A DNA stretch of 64,000 nt from assembly GCA_026387895.1 (NCBI GenBank), contig JAPLKT010000041.1, positions 35,611-99,610 of the forward strand, in the 5' to 3' direction. The notes under the pieces were generated by a model that ran no database searches, was not told the DNA's origin, and saw nothing but the letters and a program-made list of their open reading frames with translations. The stretch's first letter is position 1; each line of letters begins with the position of its first letter. The DNA comes from Gemmatimonadota bacterium. Its GTDB lineage: Bacteria; Gemmatimonadota; Gemmatimonadetes; Gemmatimonadales; Gemmatimonadaceae. Below, piece by piece: positions 26,752 to 35,389 of the stretch. Made by a program: the position numbers and the translations under genes.

Positions 26752-28233
26752 GTGAACGTCGCCTCGCTCCTCGTGCCGGCGCTCCCCTGGGATGCGTCGA
26801 ACGGATTCGCCTATCTGAGCGAGGGGATCGAGGATGCTCTCGAAGCTGGCGTCGGTGGGTTCATCCTTCGGAGCGGCCCCCAGGACCACGTGTCTGGGCT
26901 CGCGGCGGCACTGAAGGCGGCGTCCGGCGAGCCGCTGCTGCTCGCCTCCGATGCGGAGCGCGGGGCGGGGGAGCAATACCACGGCTGCACCGAGCTTCCC
27001 CCGCTCGGCGCACTCGGGGCCCTCGCGCGATACGACGACTCTGGCGTGGCGCGGCGCGCCGCTCGGATTACCGCGCGTGAACTACGGGCGCTCGGCCTTA
27101 ACTGGGCGCTCGCCCCGGTATGCGATCTCGACCTGCCTCCGGGCTCACCGGTGATCAGCGTGAGGTCGCCTGGGGCTGATCCCGGTCGCGTAGCAGCATT
27201 CGTGAGCGAGTGGATCGATGCGTGCCAAGGCGAAGGGGTACTCGCGTGCGCCAAACACTTCCCAGGCCACGGGCGTGCGCTCGGGGACTCACACCTCGAG
27301 GCACCGGGGGTCGCCGTACGCCCTGAGGAACTCTGGCGCGACGATCTCGCTCCGTTCCGCGCGGCTATCGACAGTGGGGTCGGGAGCATCATGGTCGCGC
27401 ATGTGCGCTTCCCGACGCTTGACCCGCAGGATCTACCGGCTTCACTCTCCATGCCAATCGTCACGCAATTGCTGCGCGAAACGATGGAGTTCGACGGCCT
27501 GATTGTGAGCGACTCCGTGGACATGCGCGCTGTGCGCGCGCTCGGCTCTGAGGGTGCGGTGTGTGTCAGTGCGCTCGCGGCGGGTTGCGACGTGCTCTTG
27601 GGAGTGGTCGACCCGCACGGCGCTGTCGCGGCGATTCGCAGTGCAATCAACGATGGCGCCCTGGATGCCGAGCGCGTGCGCGACGCCATCGCACGTCGCG
27701 CACGGTGGGCAGGCTGGGCGTCGTCAGCGAGTGCGCGCGATACCTCCCTCGACGATGTTATGTGGGGGCGGCAAGTCGCCGATCGCGCGGTACACATGGT
27801 GCGCGGCACTGCTCCGCATTTCGCGCAGGCCGTTGAGGTGGTCATTGTTGACGAGGATGCCGTAGGGCCGTGGCCCGCGCCGGTGCGTGGAGAGTTTGAA
27901 TCGACGCTCCGTGTACTCGACGTCGATGCCCCCGTGGTTCCAGAGCCGACACGGCACACCAAGGTGCCGGTGCTGATCGCTGTGTTCTGCGATGTGATCG
28001 CGTGGAAGGGCTACGATGCGCCCTCGGATCTGGCGCGCGCTGCGGTCGCGCGCGCACTCGCGGTCGCGTCGGTTCAGAAGCGCGAGGCCTGCGTCGTCCT
28101 GTTCGGCCACCCTCGGCACGCGGCGGCTTTTCCAGAGGCGACACGCGTGGGCTGCGCGTGGGACGGATCGCCGGTGATGCAAGCCGCTGCCGCGCGCGCC
28201 TTGACGCGCGGCCTGCTGTCTACCGCGCGCTAG
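26752..28233 (+). CDS. nagZ: Beta-N-acetylhexosaminidase, GH3 (NagZ type)
   Basis: It has 493 residues and starts with GTG. KHFPGHG is at 168-174 with the following GDSH loop, whose His is the unusual general acid/base of NagZ. The nucleophile is Asp254 in SDSVDMRAV. No signal peptide is present, so it acts in the cytosol, releasing GlcNAc from GlcNAc-anhydroMurNAc peptides. NagZ is usually about 340 residues. Here about 150 extra C-terminal residues form a further domain resembling the alpha/beta sandwich of two-domain GH3 enzymes. The stop overlaps that of the convergent protease gene at a shared CTAG. Confidence 0.93.
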   Translation: MNVASLLVPALPWDASNGFAYLSEGIEDALEAGVGGFILRSGPQDHVSGLAAALKAASGEPLLLASDAERGAGEQYHGCTELPPLGALGALARYDDSGVARRAARITARELRALGLNWALAPVCDLDLPPGSPVISVRSPGADPGRVAAFVSEWIDACQGEGVLACAKHFPGHGRALGDSHLEAPGVAVRPEELWRDDLAPFRAAIDSGVGSIMVAHVRFPTLDPQDLPASLSMPIVTQLLRETMEFDGLIVSDSVDMRAVRALGSEGAVCVSALAAGCDVLLGVVDPHGAVAAIRSAINDGALDAERVRDAIARRARWAGWASSASARDTSLDDVMWGRQVADRAVHMVRGTAPHFAQAVEVVIVDEDAVGPWPAPVRGEFESTLRVLDVDAPVVPEPTRHTKVPVLIAVFCDVIAWKGYDAPSDLARAAVARALAVASVQKREACVVLFGHPRHAAAFPEATRVGCAWDGSPVMQAAAARALTRGLLSTAR

Positions 28234-29630
28234 CGGATGATTCCCTGCGCCTCGGCGGGCATCTGGTCGGCGAGCTTGCGCGCCGGTACCGCGTAGATGA
28301 TACGGCCGCCGCTCTCGGCCGCTCCGCCGTACAGGACCGCAATCACAAAGCCGCGAGAATCGAAGATCGGACTCCCGCTTGATCCTTCCGCCGCGAACGC
28401 GTCGAACTGGATCACGTTCTCGAGCACTTTGCTCACGGTGGCAACGCCCAGCGTCGAGACGGCGTGGAGACTCGAGATGTCCCCTTCCATCCCAGCCGTC
28501 GAATTCCCGAGCGGATAGCCGATAATGGCGGCGGGGATCCCTACGCGAATGTTGGGGGTGCGCGACACGCCCGCGACACTGGGGAATGGCCCCTCACGAT
28601 CGATCTTGATCCACGCTAAGTCGTCCGTCTCGCTGACTTTGACCACGTGGCCGGGCATCCAGGCTGCTTTCGTCTTGTCGAACTCCACGGCGATCCGAAC
28701 GGCCGCCCCGCCGTTCTCGTCTTGCACGACGTGCTTGTTGGTGACAATCAGACCCGACGGCAGGACATTGAATCCTGTTCCTGAAACCTTCTTTCCGCTC
28801 GGTAGCTGGACCGCAATGAACACGATGGCGGGTGAGCTCTTCGCCGCAATGGCTTCGTAGTCGAGTTGCGCAGCCGAAACGAGCTGCCGCTGCCGGTTCT
28901 CGGCCGCGATCACGCGCTGCGCGAAATCCGTGCTCTTGCTGCCGTTCGAAAGTTCGCTGCGGAGCTTATTGCCCTCTGCCTTGCTCAGCGCGAGCGCCGA
29001 ATCAAGGCCACCGACCTTTCCTTTCATCGCACCCACAGTCTGCGCCACGAGCGCGCTGAGTGAATCGTTGCGTGCGAGTGCCGCCTTGAGGTTCTGCTCG
29101 GCTTTGTCTCCCGATCGTTTCCCGTAGGCGACGACGCCAATCACGACGAGCGCGACGATTGCCGCAAGGCCAATGACCATCGCGCGCAATGAGTGTGTTT
29201 GTTCCTTGACCGCGATTGCGACGCGTGCCTGCGTGTCTAGGCGACCGCTGCCAACGGGTGCCGCAACGCTCGCGCGGGCATCCCGATGACTCTCCACCCG
29301 AGTCGCCTCAGGCGGACGCGCTGCCGCCGCACCGATCGTGAGTTGCGGACCGTGCGCGCCGAGTCCGATGACGTCGCCGTCGTAGATCGGGTGATCCTCG
29401 CGCACCCGCTCGCCGTTCACGAACGTGCCGTTCGTACTGTTGCTATCGTGAATGACCAGTCGCGCGCCGATCACTTTGATCTCGCAATGCATTCCCGACA
29501 CGTCGGTGTCGAGCTCGGGGGGGAAGCGCACATCGTTTGCCGGGTGCCGCCCAATGCGAATCAGCGGCATCTCCAGCAGCTCCTGCTGCCCGGCGCGGGA
29601 GCCGGAGGTGATGTGCAGTTCAACGCGCAT
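28230..29630 (-). CDS. FHA-domain, membrane-anchored trypsin-like serine protease
   Basis: It has 466 residues. The N-terminal FHA domain (about 25-80) has IRIGRHPANDVRF, SGMHCEI and NSTNGTFVNG, the phosphothreonine-binding core. A transmembrane helix at about 152-174 precedes a coiled coil. The protease domain has a full triad: His300 (TNKHVV), Asp337 (DDLAWIKI) and Ser420 (GSSGSP). The FHA domain would be cytosolic and the protease extracytoplasmic, so kinase signalling could control proteolysis outside. This is HtrA-like without a PDZ domain. It is the last gene of the FHA-kinase-phosphatase operon and its start adjoins the PP2C stop. Confidence 0.9.
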   Translation of the reverse strand: MRVELHITSGSRAGQQELLEMPLIRIGRHPANDVRFPPELDTDVSGMHCEIKVIGARLVIHDSNSTNGTFVNGERVREDHPIYDGDVIGLGAHGPQLTIGAAAARPPEATRVESHRDARASVAAPVGSGRLDTQARVAIAVKEQTHSLRAMVIGLAAIVALVVIGVVAYGKRSGDKAEQNLKAALARNDSLSALVAQTVGAMKGKVGGLDSALALSKAEGNKLRSELSNGSKSTDFAQRVIAAENRQRQLVSAAQLDYEAIAAKSSPAIVFIAVQLPSGKKVSGTGFNVLPSGLIVTNKHVVQDENGGAAVRIAVEFDKTKAAWMPGHVVKVSETDDLAWIKIDREGPFPSVAGVSRTPNIRVGIPAAIIGYPLGNSTAGMEGDISSLHAVSTLGVATVSKVLENVIQFDAFAAEGSSGSPIFDSRGFVIAVLYGGAAESGGRIIYAVPARKLADQMPAEAQGIIR

Positions 29631-30781
29631 CAGCTTCGATTGCGCAAAAGGAGCCAGAACGCGAGCGCCGCTGCGATGCCCCCGAGTATCAACCGGAGCA
29701 TGCCGACGGATACGCGCACCGCGGGCACCGAGCGCGACTGTCCCGCGGTTTCGCGCGTTGTTGAAACGTCTGACGGCGCGGGAGTCGCTGCGGACCCCGC
29801 AGAGGGTGCAGCGGCGCCGCCTGAAGCACGACGTTCCTCCTCCGTCTCGGGCGGGAGCGAATCCGTTGACACGCGCACGGTCGGACGTGCATCGATCTCG
29901 CCGGTGTATACGCGGTGACCAACCTGCGCGTCGCCGCCCGACACCTTCAGCCCATGGCCGTCGAACAGTGCAACAATCACGGTGATGTTGTCTGGCCCGC
30001 CGTTGTCGTTGGCCAATGCAATGAGCGCGTTGCAGGCCGCTTCGAGGTTCGGAATCTGTGCGGTGACGATGCGTGCAATATCCGCCGTTCGCATTTGCCC
30101 CGAGAGGCCATCACTGCAGAGGACCAACACGTCACCGCGACTCACCTGCTGGTGGGTGAGGTCGACGCGAACGGTCGGTTCCGGTCCAAGTGCCTGCAAA
30201 ATAATATTGCGGCGACTGCTCACCTCCGCCTCTTCCACGGTGAGCTCGCCGGCTTCGATCAGTTTTTGCATCAGCGACTGATCTTGCGTAATCTGATGCG
30301 CGATTCCGTCGCGGATCAGATAGCCCCGGCTGTCACCCACCTGTGCGAGGTAGAGCGTGTCACCAAGCATTCCCGCAATCGTGGCGGTCGTTCCCATGCC
30401 GCGATTTTCTGGATGCTCGGCGGCGTATGCGTGGATCCGGTCGTTGGCGGATTCCGTGGCAGCCTTGATGGCGACCGCAAATGTCTCGGGGTCGGTGATT
30501 CCCGATCGGCACCACTTGGAGTTGAGCTGTCCTAAAACCACTTCCGTGGCGATGGCGCTGGCGATTTCGCCGGCAGCGGCTCCGCCCATTCCATCAGCGA
30601 CCATGAACAGTGTGCCACGATCTCCGAGTGCATGATCCTGCACCTGCGCACCGAGGGAGTCGTCCATCGTCGTGAGATCCGCAACGATGAAGGCGTCCTC
30701 GTTATGCTCACGCGTGCGACCGACATCCGTCTTACCGAAGACGCGGACGCGGACGGAGTCGCCGTGCAGTGAAGCGCTCAT
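29630..30781 (-). CDS. PP2C-family Ser/Thr protein phosphatase, membrane-anchored
   Basis: It has 383 residues from ATG 30781, overlapping the kinase stop (ATGA). PP2C motifs in order: GRTREHNEDAF, LFMVADGMGGAAAGEIAS, GDSRGYLIRDG, LCSDGLSGQM and NDNGGPDNITVIVA. The aspartates bind the two metal ions. A low-complexity linker leads to a C-terminal membrane helix (LILGGIAAALAFWLLL). It should remove phosphates put on by the kinase encoded next to it and so reset FHA binding. The final base is shared with the start of the downstream protease gene. Confidence 0.95.
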   Translation of the reverse strand: MSASLHGDSVRVRVFGKTDVGRTREHNEDAFIVADLTTMDDSLGAQVQDHALGDRGTLFMVADGMGGAAAGEIASAIATEVVLGQLNSKWCRSGITDPETFAVAIKAATESANDRIHAYAAEHPENRGMGTTATIAGMLGDTLYLAQVGDSRGYLIRDGIAHQITQDQSLMQKLIEAGELTVEEAEVSSRRNIILQALGPEPTVRVDLTHQQVSRGDVLVLCSDGLSGQMRTADIARIVTAQIPNLEAACNALIALANDNGGPDNITVIVALFDGHGLKVSGGDAQVGHRVYTGEIDARPTVRVSTDSLPPETEEERRASGGAAAPSAGSAATPAPSDVSTTRETAGQSRSVPAVRVSVGMLRLILGGIAAALAFWLLLRNRS

Positions 30782-32544
30782 TGGCACGCTCCGGTGAACG
30801 TCTCGATCACATTCTTGGTCTTGCTCGTGGCGCCAGCCGCCTGCGCACGCTTTGCTGCCGTGCACGCTTCGGTATCGCGCCCGAGTAGCGAGTACGCGAG
30901 TGCCTGCGCCGTGTACGCGGTCCCCAAGCTCGTCCCCTTCAAGTTTTCCAGGTATGACGCGTTCAGTAAACCGACGACGGCCTTCGCGTCCTCCTTCGAT
31001 GCGCTCTTGGCGTACACGCGATCGTAGAGCACGTCCGGACTCGCGCTGGTCGACGCAGGACGCGCAACGGGCGCAGCGGGCGCTGCCGCCGTTCCTGCTG
31101 CGCCTGTAGACCCCCCGCTCGCGCCGGTCTTGCGGTCTGCTGTTTTCGTTGTGCCGGTCTTGATATCCTTCGACATGTTCTGCGTCGGTCCAGCCGAAGA
31201 CGCCTTGCTGTCCCCACCCCGGGCTGGCGCGACTGTGCCTGATGGACCAGCTGTTCCAGCTGTTCCAGCCGTTGAACCGGGGCCGGTGGAACCAACGACC
31301 ACCGTTTTTGAATCCACTAATTCGGTCGGTGGTGCGCCAGGACTTTCTACTTTCGGCCCGGGCGCCTTCATCACGAAGAAGGCAATGGCACCGACCACCA
31401 GTACTCCGCCACCGATCACGGCAGGATTCAGTCCGCTTTTCTTCTCGGCGTTCGGCGCGGTACCGCCGGTACCGCCGGCCGCGGCGGCTGACGATGACTT
31501 CTCCGCTGGCGCTGCCACCCGAGTCGCAGGGACCGCTGCCGCGCTGGCGTTGATGACCATCGTCCCCATATCGGCAACCACGGTCGCCGGCATCTTCTCT
31601 ACCGCGCGCGCCATGTCGCGCCCGAACTCAGGGGCTGTCTGGTAGCGGTCGTTCGCATCGCGGGCCAGCGCCTTGTTCATCACGCTCTGCAACTCCGTCG
31701 ACCACTGCCTGTCCGGCTTCATATCCGCAAGCGATTTCGGCTTGTCGGTAAGCCGCATAATCATGGCTTCCTGCGCCGAGTTACTCGGGAAGGGCAGCGT
31801 GCCGGTCAGGCAGTTGAAGGCCACGAGGCCAAGCGAATAGATGTCGCTCCGTCCGTCGAGCTGGTCGCCGGCGAGTTGCTCGGGACTCATGTACTCCGGC
31901 GTTCCGACCACGAGCCCGGTCTGTGTCACCTTCTGCGCATCGCTGGTGCTCGCTTTGGCGATCCCGAAGTCCACGACCTTCACCAGATCGCTACCGTCGC
32001 GATTCCGGGCAATCATGATGTTGTCGGGCTTGAGGTCGCGATGCACGATGCCATAGTCGTGCGCGACGCCGAGGGCGTCGGCCGCCTGATGGATAATCGA
32101 GGCCGCGCGTGGGACCGGCAGCGACCCGTTTTTCTCGATGAGTGCCGTCAACGACTGCCCATCGATGAACTCCATGGCAAGGAAAATCAGCCCTTCGGCC
32201 GTCTCACCGAAATCGAAAATCTGGCAGACGTTCGGGTGATTGATCTTGCTGGCGTTGTTGGCTTCGCGATTGAAGCGGGCAATGGCATCGGGGTCCTGCG
32301 TCATCCCCGGGTTCATGACCTTGAGCGCCGCTTTGCGCTGCATCTTCACGTGTTCGGCGAGGTACACCTGGCCCATGCCGCCTTCGCCGAGCTTCTTGAT
32401 GATGTGGAACTGTGCGACAATCTGGCCGACAAGATCGTTTGCCTCGCCCCCTGCCGCGCGGAGCGCCGAGCCGTCGCGCGGACAGAAGCGCTCAGACAGT
32501 GGATATTCGGTGCCGCAGGTGGGGCAGATCTTCGTGTTGTTCAC
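30778..32544 (-). CDS. Ser/Thr protein kinase with N-terminal zinc ribbon
   Basis: It has 588 residues. A short zinc-ribbon-like segment (Cys7, Cys10, Cys21; CPTCGTEYPLSERFCPRDG) precedes the kinase domain. Kinase motifs: glycine loop GEGGMG (53-58), Lys75, HRD 168-170, DFG 192-194. A transmembrane helix lies near 380 (PAVIGGGVLVVGAIAFFVM). The outer part is Ala/Gly/Thr-rich and ends in a helical, TPR-like segment (LNASYLENLKGTSLGTAYTAQALAYSLLG). No PASTA repeats are present, so it is not a PknB-type wall sensor. It overlaps the FHA gene upstream (ATGA) and the PP2C gene downstream. Confidence 0.95.
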   Translation of the reverse strand: MNNTKICPTCGTEYPLSERFCPRDGSALRAAGGEANDLVGQIVAQFHIIKKLGEGGMGQVYLAEHVKMQRKAALKVMNPGMTQDPDAIARFNREANNASKINHPNVCQIFDFGETAEGLIFLAMEFIDGQSLTALIEKNGSLPVPRAASIIHQAADALGVAHDYGIVHRDLKPDNIMIARNRDGSDLVKVVDFGIAKASTSDAQKVTQTGLVVGTPEYMSPEQLAGDQLDGRSDIYSLGLVAFNCLTGTLPFPSNSAQEAMIMRLTDKPKSLADMKPDRQWSTELQSVMNKALARDANDRYQTAPEFGRDMARAVEKMPATVVADMGTMVINASAAAVPATRVAAPAEKSSSAAAAGGTGGTAPNAEKKSGLNPAVIGGGVLVVGAIAFFVMKAPGPKVESPGAPPTELVDSKTVVVGSTGPGSTAGTAGTAGPSGTVAPARGGDSKASSAGPTQNMSKDIKTGTTKTADRKTGASGGSTGAAGTAAAPAAPVARPASTSASPDVLYDRVYAKSASKEDAKAVVGLLNASYLENLKGTSLGTAYTAQALAYSLLGRDTEACTAAKRAQAAGATSKTKNVIETFTGACQ

Positions 32545-33311
32545 AAGCTCTCCACGCGCAAGGTCTGGTCTCCAATAAGCATCCGCTGCCCTGCCTTCAC
32601 CGGCCGTTCGCCCCGCACAGCGACGGCGACACCATTTCTACTCCCATCGTCGAGCGCAATGAACTCTAGGTCCTCGTTGCGAATCTCGGCGTGCTTCCCG
32701 CTCATGGTCTTGTCGTACGGGAAGATCCAATCGCCAAACTCTCGTCCAATTTTGACCCCACGGCCAGCTGACAAATGCACCGCATCCCGAGCACTGCCGT
32801 CGGACCGGATCTGCTCTAACCGCGCGACATCGGCGCCGGGGACCAGAGAGCCGAGCCGTCTTGTTTGGTCCGCTTCGGGCGGATGCGGCGCCGGATAGCC
32901 GAGCCGCCGAAACCGGAGAATCTGCGAACCAACGAGAATGGTGTCGCCGTCCTGCAGGCGGTAGGGGGCGTCGATAAATAGCCACGTCCCGTTGCGAGCG
33001 CCGAGATCGCGGAGGAACAGCTCGCCATTGCGCCGCGAGAGCATGGCATGAACCGGACTGACATAGGAGTCGTTCGGGAAGGTCAGATCCCCGTCCTCGC
33101 GTCCAATCGCGATGCGATCGCCTGTGAGCGTGAACTCCTCGAGGACGTCGCGCGTCACGCTCAATCGTGACAGGCGCAGCGGCGCACGGGTCGACGGCGA
33201 CGGCGTCTCGCGCGTCGACAGGGGCTGACCGCACGCGTGGCAGCTGTCAGTGTCATCGCTGGTGTCACTCCCGCACCCGCTGCAACGAGTCACCGTGGAA
33301 ATCTCTCTCAT
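32541..33311 (-). CDS. Twin-FHA protein with zinc ribbon
   Basis: It has 256 residues. A CXXC-X10-CXXC zinc ribbon (Cys10, Cys13, Cys24, Cys27) is followed by two FHA domains. FHA1 is at about 45-125, with DRIAIGREDGDLTFP, SPVHAMLSRR and GARNGTWLFI. FHA2 is at about 165-255, with GVKIGREFGDWIFP, SGKHAEIRNE and GSRNGVAV. It should read phosphothreonines made by the downstream kinase and act as adaptor. No catalytic domain is seen. It is the promoter-proximal gene of the four-gene unit. A small hairpin (33328-33346) lies in its leader. Confidence 0.92.
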   Translation of the reverse strand: MREISTVTRCSGCGSDTSDDTDSCHACGQPLSTRETPSPSTRAPLRLSRLSVTRDVLEEFTLTGDRIAIGREDGDLTFPNDSYVSPVHAMLSRRNGELFLRDLGARNGTWLFIDAPYRLQDGDTILVGSQILRFRRLGYPAPHPPEADQTRRLGSLVPGADVARLEQIRSDGSARDAVHLSAGRGVKIGREFGDWIFPYDKTMSGKHAEIRNEDLEFIALDDGSRNGVAVAVRGERPVKAGQRMLIGDQTLRVESL

Positions 33312-33327
33312 GTTGGAACTACTCGAA

Positions 33328-33346
33328 CCCGCCTAGAAAAGGCGGG
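33328..33346 (-). other. Hairpin in the 5' leader of the FHA-kinase operon
   Basis: CCCGCC and GGCGGG form a 6-bp stem with a seven-base loop 17 bases before the FHA start. It lies downstream of a TATTAT-like -10 on the minus strand. It could shape mRNA stability; the role is speculative. Confidence 0.4.
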
Positions 33347-33424
33347 TATACGGACCATTGGAGCGAATAATAGGGGGGGCGATGGGTAGCGGCTAGGCAG
33401 GGTCGCGCATTATGGTAGTGCGCA

Positions 33425-35389
33425 ATGGCTACTCTCTCTCGCACTTCGGTCGTCCGGCGGGCCCGTCTTGCCTTGGCGGTAAGCATCGCGTCGGTGGCGT
33501 GCACGCCAGTGCCCTCGCCGTTACCCTCGCCGTTGCCCTCGCCGTTCCCTTCGCCGGTCGAGTCTGCCGCTGCTGGGATGCGTACCGCCGCGGGCTCGTC
33601 GCGCGCGGATAGCGCGGGTCGTCCGCGCCCTCCCGCCTCGGGAGAGTTTCCCGAGAACGACCGCGCCGCAGACCCCGCGCCCCCTCTCCCGCCAGTGCCG
33701 TTGGTGGACGGGCCGCTCGCGATCAAGGTTGTGTACCCAGCAGCTGGTCAGACGCTGACCACCCGCGACTCGAATTTTGTCTTTGGCGCGGTCGGCTCTG
33801 GCCGCGCGACGCTCACGATCAATGGCGTCGGTGTTCCCGTACTACCCAACGGCTCGTTCATGGCATGGCTGGCTGTCCCGCCGGGAGAGAAGCCGCGGTA
33901 CGAACTCGTGGCACGGCGCGATGCCGACAGCACGGCTGCGGCACTCAGTGTTTCCTTGCGCCCGCTCGCCGTGGCGTTGTCAGACAACGGACCGCTCCTG
34001 ATCGACCGCGGGTCAGTAGCCCCCGCTGGCAAGCTGATGCTCCGGGGCGATGAGCGCGTCCGCGTGGCCCTGCGTGCTCCCGCGAACGCTGCGGTGTTGT
34101 TGCACACGGCTGCAGGAGAAACGCTTCCGTTGCGACACACGTCAGGCGTGTCGTGGAGCACCGAGGTCGCCGCCCGTGACGTGGCGCAACCCGGAACGCT
34201 TCTGGTGACGCGCGGCACGGACAAGGTGAGCGTCGTGACCGGCGCGGTCCAAATCCTAGACCCGTCGCTTCCGCGCTACGTCGAGCTGCTCGCCAACAAC
34301 GACGCGCCGTCCGACACCGATAAGGTCGTCAACCTCCGGCCCGCGCCGGATGGGACCTACAAGTGGGCGCTCTTTCCTGGCACGCTCGTCGAACTCACCG
34401 GCACCCGCGGCGACTGGTCCCGCGTCCGGCTCGACGAGCAACTCGAGGCATGGGTCGAGACCAAATCCACGCGCGACCGCCTTGAGATGAACGCGCCGCG
34501 GCGCACCGTGACCACTGGCCGTGTCGCTGTGAACGGGCACTGGAGCGATGTCCGGCTCAGCATGAATGACCGGCCGCCCTACCTCGTCACGCAAACGCGC
34601 GACGCGATTATGCTCACCGTCTACGGCGCCACGGCAAACACGGACCTGATCAACTTTGCCACCACGGATCCAATGGTGCGCGATGTCACGTGGGAGACGC
34701 TCGCGACCGACCGCGTCCGCTACACCATTCATCTCCGGCATCCCAGCGCGGGCTACGGTGTGCTGTGGGACCGGAGCGCGCTCGTGCTCCGTGTGCGCCA
34801 TGCGCCCGTGATCGATCCCCTGCGTCCGCTCGCGGGGCGCACGATTGTCGTTGACCCAGGGCATCCACCGATCGGATCCACCGGCCCGACGGGGCTCTAC
34901 GAAGGCGATGTCACCCTTGGCGTCGGCGAGAAACTCAAGGCGCTGCTCGAAGCGCGAGGCGCAACCGTGGTCATGACCCGCACCACGCGCGCCGCGGTGG
35001 CGCTTGCCACACGTCCGAGCATCGCACGTCGTGCGGACGGCGATGCGTTTGTGAGCATCCATCTCAATGCCTGGCCCGACGGCGTGAACCCCACCAAGGC
35101 CGCCAATGGCACGGGTACCTACTTTTTCCTCGATCACTCCGAGGCGCTCGCGCGAGTGGTCCAGCAGGGACTCGTCAGTCGCCTGGGACTCCGCGACCAA
35201 GGGATCAACTACGACAACCTCGCCGTCGCGCGCCTTACGTGGATGCCGGCGGTGCTCTGCGAAGGCGCGTTCGTGATCATTCCCGAGCAGGAGGCCGCAC
35301 TCCGCACGCCGGAGTTTCAGCAGCGGTACGCGCTCGGTATCGCGGACGGCCTCACGCGCTATTTCCTTTCGCTGCGCGACGACCGATGA
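33425..35389 (+). CDS. N-acetylmuramoyl-L-alanine amidase (Amidase_3) with long N-terminal region
   Basis: It has 654 residues. The export signal ends in SVAC, a weak lipobox, followed by a Pro/Ser linker from a DNA repeat. The middle has beta-sandwich and SH3-like segments (LVELTGTRGDWSRVRLDEQLEAWV). The C-terminal Amidase_3 domain has all zinc and catalytic residues: His480 (DPGHP), Glu493 (LYEGDV), His546 (SIHLNAW) and Glu613 (LCEGAF). It cleaves the MurNAc-L-Ala bond of peptidoglycan for cell separation or remodelling. It starts in the region divergent to the FHA operon. The stop overlaps the next start. Confidence 0.92.
   Translation: MATLSRTSVVRRARLALAVSIASVACTPVPSPLPSPLPSPFPSPVESAAAGMRTAAGSSRADSAGRPRPPASGEFPENDRAADPAPPLPPVPLVDGPLAIKVVYPAAGQTLTTRDSNFVFGAVGSGRATLTINGVGVPVLPNGSFMAWLAVPPGEKPRYELVARRDADSTAAALSVSLRPLAVALSDNGPLLIDRGSVAPAGKLMLRGDERVRVALRAPANAAVLLHTAAGETLPLRHTSGVSWSTEVAARDVAQPGTLLVTRGTDKVSVVTGAVQILDPSLPRYVELLANNDAPSDTDKVVNLRPAPDGTYKWALFPGTLVELTGTRGDWSRVRLDEQLEAWVETKSTRDRLEMNAPRRTVTTGRVAVNGHWSDVRLSMNDRPPYLVTQTRDAIMLTVYGATANTDLINFATTDPMVRDVTWETLATDRVRYTIHLRHPSAGYGVLWDRSALVLRVRHAPVIDPLRPLAGRTIVVDPGHPPIGSTGPTGLYEGDVTLGVGEKLKALLEARGATVVMTRTTRAAVALATRPSIARRADGDAFVSIHLNAWPDGVNPTKAANGTGTYFFLDHSEALARVVQQGLVSRLGLRDQGINYDNLAVARLTWMPAVLCEGAFVIIPEQEAALRTPEFQQRYALGIADGLTRYFLSLRDDR
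33512..33559 (+). repeat. 12-nt tandem repeat encoding PSPL
   Basis: Four copies of CCCTCGCCGTTA-type units (the fourth diverged) lie immediately after the amidase lipobox and form a Pro/Ser tether. Confidence 0.9.
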
